Part shown: positions 5,426 through 5,499 of the stretch, one piece after another
How positions within the stretch are numbered: the stretch's first letter is position 1
Layout: each line of letters opens with the position of its first letter
The notes under the pieces: generated by a model
What the model was told of the DNA's origin: nothing
Databases searched by the model: none
The model's input: only the letters and a program-made list of their open reading frames with translations
Position numbers and translations under genes: made by a program
Assembly: GCA_030432855.1 (NCBI GenBank)
Contig: JAUILM010000439.1
Coordinates: 1 to 5,499 of the forward strand
Source: Bacteroidia bacterium
GTDB lineage: Bacteria > Bacteroidota > Bacteroidia > Chitinophagales > Saprospiraceae
Direction of reading: 5' to 3'
Length of the DNA stretch: 5,499 nucleotides

Positions 5426-5499
5426 ATGTCCCTGATCGTTTTTACCATTACATGTGGGAAAGGTATCGGGGAAGAGAGAGACATAAATCTCATATTGAA
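5426..5499 (+). CDS. Possible 5' end of an unknown gene, cut by the right edge
   Basis: From ATG 5426 the frame stays open to the window end (24 codons). It reads MSLIVFTITCGKGIGEE and onward, a protein-like start with a short hydrophobic beta-strand-like segment. An A/T-rich leader typical of Bacteroidota starts precedes it. No Shine-Dalgarno is seen. A second frame from ATG 5452 is also open but looks less natural (WERYRGRERHKS). With so few codons no family can be named, and a chance frame cannot be excluded. Confidence 0.35.
   Translation, partial: MSLIVFTITCGKGIGEERDINLIL

Noticed and set aside
5410..5499. Minus-strand frame entering from the right edge and stopping at TAA 5412-5410
   Set aside because: About 29 codons with a serine/proline-rich, unremarkable peptide; the opposite-strand frame from 5426 looks more protein-like.
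1..5499. CRISPR array, insertion sequence or other mobile element
   Set aside because: No regularly spaced repeats, no transposase or integrase frame and no terminal inverted repeats with target duplications were seen.

Overview
The window looks like a chromosomal stretch from a Bacteroidota bacterium, possibly a marine or other environmental Cytophagales/Saprospirales-type lineage; the lower rank is a guess. Three things point this way. The histidyl-tRNA synthetase tail has the YYTG...GGGRYDNL...GVGISFGVERI pattern typical of that phylum. The tRNA-Asn gene is preceded by a TTG-N21-TAAATTTG element, which is the Bacteroidota primary-sigma promoter form (-33 TTG, -7 TAnnTTTG). The start codons mostly have A/T-rich leaders rather than strong Shine-Dalgarno sites. 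Base composition is moderate and A/T-leaning in the gaps.

Layout from left to right: (1) the 3' part of hisS, cut by the left edge. (2) A 243-bp A/T-rich gap holding a tandem 10-bp repeat and a good sigma-54 (-24/-12) promoter match. (3) A complete MltD-like membrane-bound or periplasmic lytic transglycosylase with a GH23 domain and two LysM-like modules. (4) A 320-bp gap covered mostly by an unrecognised minus-strand reading frame that could be a small gene or a gene remnant. (5) A lipoprotein sulfatase of family S1 (Cys-type, formylglycine) with a C-terminal extension. (6) After 46 bp, a secreted DUF1080 / 3-keto-disaccharide hydrolase-type protein, probably in the same operon as the sulfatase. 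(7) On the minus strand, a tRNA-Asn(GTT) with its own promoter and a strong intrinsic terminator. (8) A non-coding stretch with small inverted repeats, then a possible new plus-strand gene running off the right edge.

Functionally, hisS, the tRNA and the transglycosylase are housekeeping or cell-wall genes. The sulfatase and DUF1080 protein form a small accessory unit that fits export and degradation of a sulfated glycan or glycoside: desulfation at the outer membrane or periplasm, then cleavage of an oxidised (3-keto) sugar linkage. No SusC/SusD pair, oxidoreductase or sulfatase-maturating enzyme is visible here, so the pathway is incomplete in this window. I see no mobile element, CRISPR array or clearly novel multi-gene system. 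The items most worth following up are the sigma-54 site in front of a lytic transglycosylase and the unexplained antisense frame between genes (3) and (5).
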